The notes below the pieces were generated by a model. That model made no database searches, had not been told where the DNA came from, and worked only from the letters and a program-made list of their open reading frames with translations. The position numbers were made by a program, and so were the translations under genes. Shown piece by piece: positions 43,958 through 58,562 of a DNA stretch of 64,000 bases (position 1 is the stretch's first letter; every line of letters starts with the position of its first letter). Source of the DNA: Eubacterium multiforme (lineage in GTDB: Bacteria; Bacillota; Clostridia; Clostridiales; Clostridiaceae); the NCBI RefSeq assembly GCF_030813415.1, contig NZ_JAUSUF010000007.1, positions 62,001-126,000 on the forward strand, read 5' to 3'.

Positions 43958-44786
43958 ATTTATTTAAAGAATTACTTCTATAAGATGCTGGAGAAATTCC
44001 CTTATATTTTGTAAATATTCTTGAAAAATAAGAGGGACTATTAAATCCAGTTAAATATGCTATTTCATTAATAGAAGAAATATTTTCTTTTAGAAGATTA
44101 CAAGCTTTGTTTAATCTATAATTTATAAGATATTGCTGAGGGCTTATAGTCATATTTAACTTAAAAAGTTTAAATAAGTGACTTCTATTAATATTTATTT
44201 CAGATGCAATATCTGATATTGATATATCTTCAGTATAATTTTTGTGAATAAAATCTAATGCCTTTGTTACATAAGTATTTTCATTACTTACATTATAATC
44301 ACTTTTATTATTATCGTGTTCTCTTATAAGAGTGCCTAAAAATAAATAAAGATATCCAATAGATGAAAATAAATCTCCGTTATTTGAGCAATCAAATATA
44401 TTATCGAAGTAATTATTAATACAATTATCTTTAGTATATCTGAAGGAATAATTATCCTTTGAAAAGCCACATAAATTAAGTAATCTTTTGCATTCTGTTC
44501 CATTAAAGCCTATCCACTTATATTTCCATGGATTTTTTTTGCAAGGGAAATATTTATTTGTAGCCTTTGGTGGAATTAAAAAGCCATCACCTTTTTTTAG
44601 AACATATTTAACTCCATTTATAATTGCAGTACCTTCTCCTTCAACAATATAATGGATTAAATAATAATCTATAGGTGCATACTCAAAGGGCTTATTAGCT
44701 TCACAGTTTTCATAACCACATTCATATATAAATAATTCTTTACTAAGAATGTTATTAGTCTTAAAGATTCCAAAAAAATTATCCAT
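43956..44786 (-). CDS. AraC-family transcriptional regulator
   Basis: A 276-residue regulator with an N-terminal cupin-like sensing domain (about 1-140: IHYIVEGEGTAIINGVKYVLKKGDGFLIPP) and a C-terminal double helix-turn-helix (about 180-276: ISDIASEININRSHLFKLFK and INEIAYLTGFNSPSYFSRIFTKYKGISPASYR). Such proteins respond to sugars. ATG 44786 follows GGGAGG; the longer frame is unsupported. It is divergent from the permease-lacZ pair and most likely controls it. Confidence 0.9.
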   Translation of the reverse strand: MDNFFGIFKTNNILSKELFIYECGYENCEANKPFEYAPIDYYLIHYIVEGEGTAIINGVKYVLKKGDGFLIPPKATNKYFPCKKNPWKYKWIGFNGTECKRLLNLCGFSKDNYSFRYTKDNCINNYFDNIFDCSNNGDLFSSIGYLYLFLGTLIREHDNNKSDYNVSNENTYVTKALDFIHKNYTEDISISDIASEININRSHLFKLFKLNMTISPQQYLINYRLNKACNLLKENISSINEIAYLTGFNSPSYFSRIFTKYKGISPASYRSNSLNK

Positions 44787-44978
44787 AATAAAACCTCCCA
44801 AAATATGCAACAAAAGTGAAATTTGAAACAACAAAAAGTTATAGTAAAGCCATATTAAAAACTATAAAATATAGCTATATCAAAGATAAAGTTCGATGTA
44901 ATTTTACCATTTTATGATTAATATTACAAATAAGTATAAGATATCTTATATTTATTAGAAGGTTGATCATGCACAATT

Positions 44979-44992
44979 TGTAAAGGTTTTCT
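44979..44992. promoter_or_regulatory. cre-like site upstream of the permease-lacZ operon
   Basis: TGTAAAGGTTTTCT matches the cre consensus TGWAANCGNTNWCA at 12 positions. It lies 72 bases before the permease start codon. Catabolite repression of lacZ through CcpA is inferred. Confidence 0.45.
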
Positions 44993-45027
44993 AAAAGGAA
45001 GGGTAGTAGAAATTATAGAAACTTTAA

Positions 45028-46617
<1,590 letters not shown>

Positions 46618-46639
46618 TTTAAAATAAATTATAAAGTAT

Positions 46640-49747
<3,108 letters not shown>

Positions 49748-49803
49748 AAATAAAAAGGTAGATTTAATAATTGGAAAAACTACCTTAATACCTTAAAAGA
49801 ATG

Positions 49804-49849
49804 AGTAGATAAATTTGTGTAATAATCAAATTTATCTACTTTCTTTTTT
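49804..49849 (+). terminator. Intrinsic terminator after lacZ
   Basis: Fourteen-base stem AGTAGATAAATTTG (49804-49817) with CAAATTTATCTACT (49827-49840), then a T-rich tract. Confidence 0.9.
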
Positions 49850-49871
49850 ACAAAAATTATTTTAATATTTT

Positions 49872-51266
49872 TTAGAAATCTGATTGACCAGTTGTTCTTG
49901 GGAATGGTATTACGTCTCTTATGTTTGTCATACCAGTTATATACATAATTAATCTTTCAAATCCAAGACCGTATCCTGCATGCTTAGTTTCTCCGTATTT
50001 TCTAAGCTCTAAATACCACCAGTAATCTTCTTCATTTAAGTTAAGTTCAGACATTCTCTTCTTTAGAAGGTCTAATCTTTCCTCCCTTTGGCTACCACCT
50101 ATGATTTCTCCTATTCCTGGAACTAGAAGGTCCATAGCAGCAACTGTTTTATTATCATCATTCATTCTCATATAGAATGCTTTTATATCCTTTGGATAGT
50201 CAGTTACAAATAAAGGTTTCTTAAAGTGTTCTTCAGTTAAGAATCTTTCATGTTCTGTTTGAAGGTCTATACCCCATTCAACTGGATATTCAAATTCTTT
50301 TCCACACTTTTCTAATATTTCAATTGCTTCTGTGTAAGTAACTCTTGCAAAATCTGAGTTTGCAACGTGATTTAATCTTTCAACTAAGCCCTTATCAATG
50401 AATTTGTTGAAGAATTCTATTTCTTCAGGACATTCTTTCATAACATACTTAATTACATAAGTAAGCATTTCTTCTGCTAATTGCATATCATCTTCTAAAT
50501 CAGCAAAAGATATTTCAGGTTCAACCATCCAGAACTCAGCAGCATGTCTTGCTGTGTTTGAATTTTCAGCTCTAAATGTTGGACCAAATGTATAAACATC
50601 TCTAAATGCTAAAGCAAAAGTTTCTGCATTTAATTGTCCTGAAACTGTAAGGTTAGTTTCTTTTCCAAAGAAGTCTTTGCTGTAATCAATGCATCCATCT
50701 TCAGTTTTTGGAGTTTCATTTAAATCAAGAGTTGTTACTCTAAACATTTCTCCTGCACCTTCACAGTCACTACCTGTAAGAATAGGAGTGTTAGTATATA
50801 CGAATCCTTTATCTTGGAAGAACTTGTGTATAGCATAAGCTGCAACTGATCTTACTCTAAATACAGCAGAGAAAGCATTACTTCTAGGTCTTAAGTGAGC
50901 TATTGTTCTTAAGTACTCAAAAGTATGTCTTTTCTTTTGAAGTGGATAATCTGAATCAGACATTCCTTCAATTACGATTTCTTTAGCTTGAACTTCAAAA
51001 GGTTGTTTTGCATTTGGAGTTTCAACTAAAGTACCAATTACCTTTAATGATGAACTTATTGGAAGTTTTGATATTTCCTTAAAGTTATCTAACTTGTTAT
51101 CAAAAACTACTTGGATATTTTTAAAGAAAGAACCATCATTAATTTCAATGAATCCAAAAGCGTTTGAAGCTCTTAAAGTTCTTATCCAACCAGTTAAGGA
51201 TACTTCTTTGTTTAAATAATCTGAAGTGTTTCTGTAAAGTGATTTAACTAAAATATTTTTATCCAT
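49872..51266 (-). CDS. asnS: Asparaginyl-tRNA synthetase
   Basis: A 464-residue class II synthetase. The OB-fold anticodon domain (1-about 110: [25 protein letters not shown]) precedes the catalytic core with motif 1, the flipping loop, motif 2 ([21 protein letters not shown]) and motif 3 ([16 protein letters not shown]). The residues match AsnRS rather than AspRS; its T-box reads an Asn codon, which confirms this. AGGAGGTAATATA precedes the ATG. Direct charging means the organism has an AsnRS route in addition to any amidotransferase pathway. Confidence 0.97.
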   Translation of the reverse strand: MDKNILVKSLYRNTSDYLNKEVSLTGWIRTLRASNAFGFIEINDGSFFKNIQVVFDNKLDNFKEISKLPISSSLKVIGTLVETPNAKQPFEVQAKEIVIEGMSDSDYPLQKKRHTFEYLRTIAHLRPRSNAFSAVFRVRSVAAYAIHKFFQDKGFVYTNTPILTGSDCEGAGEMFRVTTLDLNETPKTEDGCIDYSKDFFGKETNLTVSGQLNAETFALAFRDVYTFGPTFRAENSNTARHAAEFWMVEPEISFADLEDDMQLAEEMLTYVIKYVMKECPEEIEFFNKFIDKGLVERLNHVANSDFARVTYTEAIEILEKCGKEFEYPVEWGIDLQTEHERFLTEEHFKKPLFVTDYPKDIKAFYMRMNDDNKTVAAMDLLVPGIGEIIGGSQREERLDLLKKRMSELNLNEEDYWWYLELRKYGETKHAGYGLGFERLIMYITGMTNIRDVIPFPRTTGQSDF

Positions 51267-51304
51267 TATATTACCTCCTGTAATTTATAAAATTAATTTT
51301 AAAA

Positions 51305-51585
51305 ATAAAAAAACCTTCCATCCCCAAAACCATGGGACGAAAGGATACTATCGCGGTACCACCCAAATTGCTATAAAAATATAGCCAACTCAAAATGTAG
51401 GCACATTAACTTATGCCTTTCTAGAAAAATAACGGTCTAGAATATCCGTCTAAGTCTACTAACAAATAATGCTTTCGGTTAGAAACTCGGAGATGTTCTT
51501 CAAAATAGGCTTCGTATAAGGCTTACACCATCCCTTATTCGCTAAGACTACGTCCTAAGTTTACTCTTCTCGTCATAGTTATTTT
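51305..51585 (-). promoter_or_regulatory. T-box riboswitch leader, asparagine specifier (minus strand)
   Basis: Read on the minus strand. The specifier pattern GAA-N-codon-A gives AAC (51497-51495), an Asn codon. The T-box core GGGTGGTACCGCGA lies at 51364-51351, and the terminator at about 51344-51314 follows, with Ts toward 51307. It fills most of the 420-base gap between asnS and the cytochrome-b5-like gene. Confidence 0.93.
51307..51344 (-). terminator. T-box terminator of asnS leader
   Basis: On the minus strand CCTTTCGTCCC (51344-51334) pairs with GGGATGGAAGG (51324-51314), including two G-U pairs, followed by seven Ts. Confidence 0.9.
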
Positions 51586-51686
51586 ATAACAATATTATAT
51601 TAAATTGATTTTACAATACTTTTCTAACAAATGCAACAAGGTTATCATATATTACTTATAGATTAATCAATTAGGAGAGATTTTTT

Positions 51687-52094
51687 ATGTTACTTGAAAG
51701 ACTTATAATGAAAAAAAATAAAGAAATTAATGAATTAAAAAATAGCTTGTTTTTTAGAGGAGAAAGGGATAAAGATGACATTGTAGATAATATTAAAAAT
51801 GCTATAGAGGATTTAACTATAATATTAGAGGAGGAAAATAAGTTATCTAATAAGGAAAGAGGAAGAGAGCTTACTTTAAGTGAATTAGCAAAGTATGATG
51901 GGAAAGAAGGACGTTTGGCATATATAGCAGTAAATGGAACGGTATATGATGTAACAGGAATTATGGGATTTGAAGAGGGAAATCACTTTGGTATAAAGCC
52001 AGGAACGGATGCTACAGGAGCCTTTAATAATTGTCATAAGGGAAATACTAATGTACTTAAAAATTTAAGAGTTATTGGAGTATTAAAACAATAA
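51687..52094 (+). CDS. Cytochrome b5-like heme/steroid-binding domain protein
   Basis: A 135-residue protein. A charged, coiled-coil N-terminal half (about 1-60, KKNKEINELKNSL and ILEEENKLSNKER) precedes a compact cytochrome-b5-like domain (about 62-135): LTLSELAKYDGKEGRLAYIAVNGTVYDVTGI, then GNHFGIKPGTDATGAFNNCHKGN. Of the two axial histidines of true cytochrome b5 only candidates near GNHF and NCHKG are present. A shortened clostridial variant with one cysteine; whether it binds heme is open. TTAGGAGAGA precedes the start. Confidence 0.82.
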   Translation: MLLERLIMKKNKEINELKNSLFFRGERDKDDIVDNIKNAIEDLTIILEEENKLSNKERGRELTLSELAKYDGKEGRLAYIAVNGTVYDVTGIMGFEEGNHFGIKPGTDATGAFNNCHKGNTNVLKNLRVIGVLKQ

Positions 52095-52164
52095 TTTATA
52101 GCTACACAATCTAATAGATTAAATTAAAATATAAGAAAATATTCAAGATAGCAGATATTTAGCA

Positions 52165-52240
52165 AAAGGTACAATAAGAAAACCAAAAAATATTAAGATA
52201 CTCTTTATGGTTTATTATTGTGCCTTTATAATAGATTTTT
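52165..52240 (+). terminator. Terminator-like hairpin after the cytochrome-b5-like gene
   Basis: AAAGGTACAATAAGAAAACC (52165-52184) pairs imperfectly with GGTTTATTATTGTGCCTTT (52209-52227), followed by a T-rich stretch. Confidence 0.6.
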
Positions 52241-52281
52241 TTAAGTAGTAACTAAGTATATTTTTAATAATTAAGAATATA

Positions 52282-52980
52282 TTATTCTACTCCAGTTTCA
52301 AAGGATCTAATTAAGCTTTCAGGGAATTTAAGCATTGTCATATCTTTTATTATTCCTTTAGTATCATAAGTAATTTCCTTAATTTCAGCCTTTATAGGCT
52401 TATTTCTTTCAACTTCTAATAAACAATAAGTTGGGTTTGGTCTTCCTATTTTAGGTTTACCAATACTTCCGTCATTTATAAAGAGCTTGTCTCCAAAATA
52501 TTTAACTGAAGGTATATGAGTATGTGCACATACTAAAACATCCTCTTTTAAGTTTTTCATAATCTCAGAAGTATTAGCTCCATCTTCTAACATATATTCA
52601 TTTATTTTATTTGGACTTCCATGAACAAATAATATTTTTCTTCCTTCAAACTCTAATGTAATAGAAGTTGGAAGAGAATTTAAATAAAATCTATTAGCGG
52701 CTCTAAGCTCATCTACCGCCCAAGGAAGAGAGAAGGAATTTATAGTATTTTCTCTTATGTAAGTGTAGCTGCCATCTACAACGGAAGCATCATAATTTCC
52801 CTTTAAACAAATAATATTTTTTCTTTTTATCATTGCTACTACTTCATTTGGGTGAGGGCCATAGCCTACTAAATCACCTAAACAAATTATAGTATCTACT
52901 TTTTGATCTTCAATATCTTCTAATGCTCTCATTAAAGCATAAAGATTACCATGTATATCTGAGATTACTGCTATTTTCAT
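52282..52980 (-). CDS. Metallophosphoesterase (YfcE/MJ0936-like)
   Basis: A 232-residue calcineurin-like phosphoesterase. Metal ligands appear in the standard order: ISDIHGN (7-13), CLGDLVGYG (33-41), LKGNYD, FVHGSPN and CAHTHIP. These enzymes hydrolyse small phosphodiesters or nucleotides; the physiological substrate is unknown. The C-terminal extension (about 30 residues past the core) is unassigned. AGGAGGC precedes the ATG at 52980. Confidence 0.9.
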   Translation of the reverse strand: MKIAVISDIHGNLYALMRALEDIEDQKVDTIICLGDLVGYGPHPNEVVAMIKRKNIICLKGNYDASVVDGSYTYIRENTINSFSLPWAVDELRAANRFYLNSLPTSITLEFEGRKILFVHGSPNKINEYMLEDGANTSEIMKNLKEDVLVCAHTHIPSVKYFGDKLFINDGSIGKPKIGRPNPTYCLLEVERNKPIKAEIKEITYDTKGIIKDMTMLKFPESLIRSFETGVE

Positions 52981-53135
52981 ATGTCTAGCCTCCTAAGTAT
53001 TTCTTAATAATATTATATCACTTGTATATGTTTAAATTTATTAAATAATGCTTAACTTGTTACACTTTGTAATTTATTAATATTAGTATATTATAATAAG
53101 TAATAGAAAATCTTAATAATTTGGAGGCAAGATTA

Positions 53136-54215
53136 ATGAAAAATAGTAGAATAAATAAAGTTATAAATGAAATGAAGAAAAATAATTTATCACAAATGAT
53201 AGTATCATCACCAGCATCACTTTTTTATTTAACAGGAAAATGGTTTAGCCCTGGAGAAAGAATGATAGCTTTACTTATTAAAACAAATGGTGAACATAAA
53301 TTAATTATAAATAAGTTATTTCCAGTGGAAGAAGACTTAGGAGTAGATTTAGTTTGGCATACAGATACAGAAAATCCAGTTGAAATATTATCAAAGTATA
53401 TTGATAAGAATGAAACATTAGGAATAGATAAAACATGGCCATCACATTTCTTATTAGGATTAATGAAATTAAATGCAGCTAAAGATTATGAAAATGGTTC
53501 ATTAATAATAGATAAATTAAGAATGGTTAAAGATGAAGAAGAAATTGAAATTATGAAGGAATCTTCAAAGAGAAATGACCAAACAATGTTAGATTTATGG
53601 GAAAATCTAAAAGAGGGTAAAACTGAATTAGAACTTGTAGAAATATTAAAGAATTTATATGCTAAAAATGGAGTTAATAAATTCTCATTTTCACCTATAA
53701 TTGCTATTTCACCAAATGGGGCAGATCCACATCATTCAACTGATGCATCTGTACTTAAAAAAGGTCATAGTATAGTAATTGATATGGGAGGAATTTATAA
53801 AGATTATTGCTCTGATATGACAAGAACAGTATTTTTTAATGAGGAACCTTCAGAAGAACATAAAAAGATTTATAACATAGTAAAAGAAGCTAATGAAAGA
53901 GCTATAGCTATGATAAAGCCAGGAGTTAAATTCTCTGATATAGATAAGGCAGCAAGAGATTATATTGAAGATAAAGGTTATGGAGAATACTTCACTCATA
54001 GAACTGGTCACTGCATAGGAATTGAATGTCATGATTTTGGTGATGTAAGTGCAGTTAACCATAATAAAGTAGAACCTGGAATGATATTTTCAATAGAACC
54101 TGGAATATATTTAAAAGATGATATTGGAGTTAGAATAGAAGATTTAGTATTAGTTACTGAAGATGGATGTGAAAGATTAAATAAAATTACTAAGGAATTA
54201 ACAGTAATAAAATAA
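53136..54215 (+). CDS. pepQ: Xaa-Pro dipeptidase/aminopeptidase, M24B family (PepQ type)
   Basis: A 359-residue metallopeptidase. An N-terminal creatinase-like domain (about 1-125) precedes the catalytic domain with metal ligands Asp in VIDMGGIY, Asp in YCSDMTRTVFF, His in HRTGHCIGIECHD, Glu in IEPGIYL and Glu in RIEDLV. It resembles PepQ/YpdF more than the longer PepP enzymes. ATG 53136 has TTGGAGG eight bases before it; a TTG at 53121 would also be in frame but is part of that site. Third M24 enzyme of the window. Confidence 0.92.
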   Translation: MKNSRINKVINEMKKNNLSQMIVSSPASLFYLTGKWFSPGERMIALLIKTNGEHKLIINKLFPVEEDLGVDLVWHTDTENPVEILSKYIDKNETLGIDKTWPSHFLLGLMKLNAAKDYENGSLIIDKLRMVKDEEEIEIMKESSKRNDQTMLDLWENLKEGKTELELVEILKNLYAKNGVNKFSFSPIIAISPNGADPHHSTDASVLKKGHSIVIDMGGIYKDYCSDMTRTVFFNEEPSEEHKKIYNIVKEANERAIAMIKPGVKFSDIDKAARDYIEDKGYGEYFTHRTGHCIGIECHDFGDVSAVNHNKVEPGMIFSIEPGIYLKDDIGVRIEDLVLVTEDGCERLNKITKELTVIK

Positions 54216-54239
54216 TAATTAAACTTTATTTAAAATAAA

Positions 54240-54269
54240 AAAAGTGCTTGAAATTTTTCAAGCACTTTT
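54240..54269. terminator. Bidirectional terminator, pepQ / nupC
   Basis: Fourteen-base stem AAAAGTGCTTGAAA (54240-54253) with TTTCAAGCACTTTT (54256-54269), flanked by A and T runs. Confidence 0.9.
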
Positions 54270-54282
54270 AAAATTCTTATAA

Positions 54283-55509
54283 TTAGATTGAGAATAGTAC
54301 ACCAGCAATTGTTCCTGTTAAACAAGTTGCAAGAGCACCACCTAATAATGCTTTAAAGCCTAATTTTGAAATTAAACCTTTCTTTTCTGGAGCTAATGCA
54401 CCAATACCACCAATTTGGATAGCAACTGAACTAATATTAGCAAATCCACATAATGCATAAGTTAATATCATTACAGTTTTAGGTTGAAGTGTCTTAGCTG
54501 CAACATATTTTGATAGCTCTGAGTAAGCAACGAATTCATTTATCATTACCTTTTGACCAAGTAAGCTACCAGCAGTTGCTACATCACAACTTGGAATACC
54601 CATTGCAAATGTTAATGGTGAGAAAATCTTACCTAAAATCCATTGGAAGCTAAGTTCTGGGAATCCGAAAACTCCACCGCATTTAGCTAATATGTAGTTA
54701 AGTAAAGCTATAAGTGCAACGAAAGCTAAAAGCATGGCAGCAACATTTAATGCAAGACCTAATCCTTCACTAGCTCCATTAGCAGCAGCTTCAACAACGT
54801 TTGATGCAGTTTGTTCTATTGTAATATCTGTAGTATTTTTTGTTTTTGGTTCTTCTGTTTCTGGAACTAATATTTTAGCTAACATAAGTCCAGCAGGAGC
54901 AGCCATTATACTACCAGCAAGTAAGTCACCAGCATTAATTCCCATTGCAACATATCCAGCCATAACACCACCTGCAACTGTTGCCATACCACCTACCATG
55001 ATAGCCATAAGTTCTGACTTAGTCATGTCTTTAATAAATGGTTTAACAAGAAGAGGAGCTTCTGTTTGACCTAAGAAAATATTACCAACGGCACTTAATG
55101 TTTCAGCACCTGATGTTCCAAGTAATTTGCAAATACCCTTTGCAATTATTTTAACTATAAATTGCATAATTCCTAAATAATAAAGTATTCCCATTAAAGC
55201 TGAGAAGAAAATAATTGTTGGAAGAACTTGAAGTGCAAAGATCATTCCAAAAGTTTTTTGGTTCATTAAATTACCAAATAAGAAGTTTGAACCTTGAAGT
55301 GTAAAGTCAAGTAATTTAGTTATTGCCTTACTACAAAATTCAAAGAAAGCTCTACCAGCTGGTATCTTTAAGATAATTAAAGCAAATACTACTTGTAATC
55401 CTAAAGCCATACTAACTAGACGCCAGTTAATTTTTTTTCTGTTTTCTGAAAATAGTACTGCTATTAATATAATTGCAGCAATACCTATTAATCCTATAAA
55501 TCTACTCAA
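54283..55509 (-). CDS. nupC: Concentrative nucleoside transporter (CNT family)
   Basis: A 408-residue membrane protein. Family landmarks: the Gate-type MNQKTFGMIFALQVLPTIIFFSALMGILYYLG (about 82-113), FLGQTEAPLLVKPF, and the C-terminal YALCGFANISSVAIQIGGIGALAP. It imports nucleosides with Na+ or H+. Starts at TTG 55509 with AAAGGAG upstream. It follows punA by 37 bases on the minus strand, so uptake and phosphorolysis of nucleosides are one operon. Confidence 0.93.
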   Translation of the reverse strand: MSRFIGLIGIAAIILIAVLFSENRKKINWRLVSMALGLQVVFALIILKIPAGRAFFEFCSKAITKLLDFTLQGSNFLFGNLMNQKTFGMIFALQVLPTIIFFSALMGILYYLGIMQFIVKIIAKGICKLLGTSGAETLSAVGNIFLGQTEAPLLVKPFIKDMTKSELMAIMVGGMATVAGGVMAGYVAMGINAGDLLAGSIMAAPAGLMLAKILVPETEEPKTKNTTDITIEQTASNVVEAAANGASEGLGLALNVAAMLLAFVALIALLNYILAKCGGVFGFPELSFQWILGKIFSPLTFAMGIPSCDVATAGSLLGQKVMINEFVAYSELSKYVAAKTLQPKTVMILTYALCGFANISSVAIQIGGIGALAPEKKGLISKLGFKALLGGALATCLTGTIAGVLFSI

Positions 55510-55546
55510 TGTAATTTCTCCTTTGTGTATAAATTTTGATGCCTGT

Positions 55547-56365
55547 TTACAATCTTCCGATTATTTCTCTAGTTAATTTCATGAAGCTACTTTTAACTTT
55601 TTTTGAAGTTTCAATAACTTCTTCATGGTTAAGTGGTTGGGCTAAAATTCCAGCAGCCATATTTGTTAAACATGATATTCCTAAAACATCAATGCCAGAA
55701 TGATTAGCAACGATTACTTCAGGTGCAGTTGACATACCCACTGCATCTCCACCTAAAACTCGAACCATTCTAATTTCAGCAGGAGTTTCATAAGTTGGTC
55801 CACTAAACATAGTATAGACTCCTTCTTTAACCTCTATTCCTAAATCCTTTGCAGTGTTCTTTGCAATTTCTCTAAGATAAGGTTTATAAGCAGTTGACAT
55901 GTCTGGGAACCTTGGACCAAATTCATTTAAATTTTTTCCAATTAAAGGGTTAGCACCAGAAAAATTAATTTGATCATTAATAATCATTAAATCTCCAGGC
56001 TTAAAGTCTGTATTAACAGCTCCAGCAGCATTGGTAACGATTAACTTGTCTACGCCAATAAGCTTCATTACTCTAACTGGAAAGGTTACTTCTTGCATGG
56101 AATATCCTTCATAATAATGAAATCTTCCTTGCATAGCCACAACAACTTTACCCTCTAATTTACCTATAACTAGACGACCAACATGACCCTCTACAGTTGA
56201 TACAGGAAAATTTGGTAGTTCTTCGTATGGATAAAATTCAGGTTCTTCAATTAAATCTGCAAGAGAACCTAAACCAGATCCTAGGATAAGACCAATTTCA
56301 GGCTTATATTTACTTTTTGAAAGTATATATTCTGAAGTAGCCTTTATTGTGTTTGATAAATTCAT
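55547..56365 (-). CDS. punA: Purine nucleoside phosphorylase
   Basis: A 272-residue trimeric-type PNP (PNP/MTAP family) that splits inosine and guanosine into base and ribose-1-phosphate. Signatures: IGLILGSGLGSLA (24-36), GRFHYYEGYSMQEVTFPVRVMKLIG, the family block VTNAAGAVNTDFKPGDLMIINDQINF (about 112-137) and GPTYETPAEIRMVRVLGGDAVGMSTAPE. GGGGTGATTAA precedes the ATG. First gene of the punA-nupC salvage operon. Confidence 0.95.
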   Translation of the reverse strand: MNLSNTIKATSEYILSKSKYKPEIGLILGSGLGSLADLIEEPEFYPYEELPNFPVSTVEGHVGRLVIGKLEGKVVVAMQGRFHYYEGYSMQEVTFPVRVMKLIGVDKLIVTNAAGAVNTDFKPGDLMIINDQINFSGANPLIGKNLNEFGPRFPDMSTAYKPYLREIAKNTAKDLGIEVKEGVYTMFSGPTYETPAEIRMVRVLGGDAVGMSTAPEVIVANHSGIDVLGISCLTNMAAGILAQPLNHEEVIETSKKVKSSFMKLTREIIGRL

Positions 56366-56597
56366 TTAATCACCCCTATTAGTAGTTTGGTTAGATTTTG
56401 AAATTCTGTTTGAAAATATTAAATTATACTTTATCGTATTAAATTATAAGGTAATTTTAATTAAATTTAAATACAAAAATGAAATTTTAAACAAATAAAT
56501 AAAAAAAATGACGAATATCACAAAGAATATATGCATTTGAATATAATAAAATATAGTATTTCCTTGGTGGTGAATTAAAATAGTTTTTCTAATTATT

Positions 56598-57116
56598 ATG
56601 ATTTTAATAATACTAAATATTATTTTTGCCTCAAGAAAATTTAATGGTAAGAAAAGTGATGTAATAATAATATTAGGTTGCAACCTAAAAAGTTACTTTA
56701 TAAATAAAAGGATAGAAAAGGGAGTTCAATTATATAATAATAAAATGGCAACTAATATAATTGTTACAGGTCTTGGAAAAGGTGAAATTAGTGAAGCTCT
56801 AGGTATGAAAAGAAAATTAATAAAATTAGGTATAGAAGAAGATGCTATATTACTTGAAGAAAGAGCAAAAAACACTTATGAAAATTTGATTTTTTCTAAG
56901 GCAATAATGAATTCAAAAAATTTTAAAAGTGCAATTATTGTTTCAGACGGATATCACTTAGCTAGAGTTAAAATGATATGCAAGAATATAAATTTAAAGG
57001 CAACCTTTGAAAGTTATAGATACAAAAATTATAGAAAATATTATATATTTATGATTTTTAGAGAATCTATAGCTTTTATTAAAGATTTTTTTGTTAGTAA
57101 ATTAAGTAAAAAATAA
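56598..57116 (+). CDS. YdcF-like (DUF218) membrane-anchored protein
   Basis: A 172-residue protein with one N-terminal membrane segment and a DUF218 domain (about 20-140): DVIIILGCNL, NIIVTGLG, ISEALGMKRKLIKLGIEEDAILLEERAKNTYENL and IIVSDGYHLARVKMI. YdcF-type proteins bind nucleotides or SAM-like ligands and are linked to envelope processes; function unclear. The start is uncertain: no ribosome site lies before ATG 56598, while GGTGGTGA at 56566-56573 would suit an in-frame ATA at 56580 encoding MVFLII before it. Confidence 0.78.
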   Translation: MILIILNIIFASRKFNGKKSDVIIILGCNLKSYFINKRIEKGVQLYNNKMATNIIVTGLGKGEISEALGMKRKLIKLGIEEDAILLEERAKNTYENLIFSKAIMNSKNFKSAIIVSDGYHLARVKMICKNINLKATFESYRYKNYRKYYIFMIFRESIAFIKDFFVSKLSKK

Positions 57117-57168
57117 ACTGATACCTAAGATTAAATACTTTTCAGTATTTAATCTATTGGTATCAGTT
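57106..57168 (-). terminator. Terminator of murC overlapping the ydcF-like 3' end
   Basis: Outer stem AACTGATACC (57116-57125) with GGTATCAGTT (57159-57168) and inner stem AGATTAAATAC/GTATTTAATCT (57128-57155). On the minus strand a T-run follows at 57113-57106; on the plus strand none does. Confidence 0.82.
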
Positions 57169-57182
57169 TAAAAAAGTTATCT

Positions 57183-58562
57183 TTATTTATTTTCTAAAAA
57201 TTTTTCTCCTACTATAACAACGTCACCAGCACCAACTGTAAGTAACATATCTCCAGTTTTAATGTGAGATTTAATGTAATTTACTGCTTCATCGTGGGAG
57301 TGAACATTTGTGCATTTAACACCAGTTTTTCTAATTGCATCTCCAAGTTCATCAGAAGAAACAAGACCAGTATCCTTTTCTCTAGCAGCATAAATATCCA
57401 TTAAGATTAATTCATCTACACCATTAAATGCAGTTGTAAATTCATCAAATAAAGCTTTTGTTCTAGTGTATGTGTGAGGTTGGAATACACAGAATGTTTT
57501 ATTGTGAGGAATTTTCTTTGAGGTACTTAATGTAGCCTTTATTTCTGTTGGATGATGTGCATAATCATCAATTACAGTAATTCCATCTATTTCACCTTTG
57601 TATTCAAATCTCTTATGTGCACCCTTACATTCGCTTAAGCCAGTTTTTATATCTTCATATGGAAGATTAAATATTAAACCAACACAAATACTTGATAATG
57701 CATTTAGTATATTATGAGTTCCAGGCATATTTAATTGAAGATCAAATAATTCTTTGTTATCTTTGCAAACTGTAAAAGAAGCACAACCTTTGTTGTTATA
57801 CTTAATATTTGTTGCAGTTACATTTGCATTTTCAAAATCATAACTTAAAGTATTACATTTAGCTTCTTTTAAAATATTAGCTACATTTTCATCCCCATTA
57901 TATCCTACAAGATATCCGTCTTCAGGAATTAATTTTGAGAACTTTTTAAATGTTTCCTTTATATGATTTAAATCTTTGTAGTAATCAAGATGATCAGCAT
58001 CTATATTTAAGATTATTCCTATGTATGGGAAGAATTTTAAAAATGATTCTTTGTATTCACAAGCTTCAGTAACAAAATAATCACTGCTTCCTATTTTATA
58101 ATTACCACCAATTATATCAAGATCTCCACCTACAAGTATTGTTGGATCTAAATTACCCTTTAGAGTAATATTTGTAACCATTGAAGTACAAGTAGTTTTA
58201 CCATGAGTACCAGCTATGGCAACATTGTATTTATGACCTTTCATTATAAGTCCTAAAAATTCAGCTCTATCCATAAGGTGAATACCTTTTTCTTTAGCTT
58301 CAATTATTTCAGGATTGTCAGATGGAATAGCAGCTGTATAAACAACTAAGTCAACATCTTTTATATTTTCTCTTCTATGACCTATATATATTTCTGCTCC
58401 CTTTTCCTTTAAGTTATTAGTTGTTTTTGATTCTTTGAAATCAGAACCAGAAACTTTAAATCCCTTATTTAAAAGCACAGCGGCAAGACCACTCATGCTT
58501 ACACCGCCAATTCCTATAAAGTGAACTTTTTTATTAGTATCTTTTAAAAAATCAAATGACAT
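57183..58562 (-). CDS. murC: UDP-N-acetylmuramate--L-alanine ligase
   Basis: A 459-residue Mur ligase adding L-alanine to UDP-MurNAc in peptidoglycan synthesis. Visible: N-terminal Rossmann part [15 protein letters not shown] (13-27), the ATP loop [12 protein letters not shown] (about 114-125), [11 protein letters not shown] and [27 protein letters not shown] precedes the ATG at 58562. It is divergent from purR, with 259 bases between. Confidence 0.96.
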   Translation of the reverse strand: MSFDFLKDTNKKVHFIGIGGVSMSGLAAVLLNKGFKVSGSDFKESKTTNNLKEKGAEIYIGHRRENIKDVDLVVYTAAIPSDNPEIIEAKEKGIHLMDRAEFLGLIMKGHKYNVAIAGTHGKTTCTSMVTNITLKGNLDPTILVGGDLDIIGGNYKIGSSDYFVTEACEYKESFLKFFPYIGIILNIDADHLDYYKDLNHIKETFKKFSKLIPEDGYLVGYNGDENVANILKEAKCNTLSYDFENANVTATNIKYNNKGCASFTVCKDNKELFDLQLNMPGTHNILNALSSICVGLIFNLPYEDIKTGLSECKGAHKRFEYKGEIDGITVIDDYAHHPTEIKATLSTSKKIPHNKTFCVFQPHTYTRTKALFDEFTTAFNGVDELILMDIYAAREKDTGLVSSDELGDAIRKTGVKCTNVHSHDEAVNYIKSHIKTGDMLLTVGAGDVVIVGEKFLENK

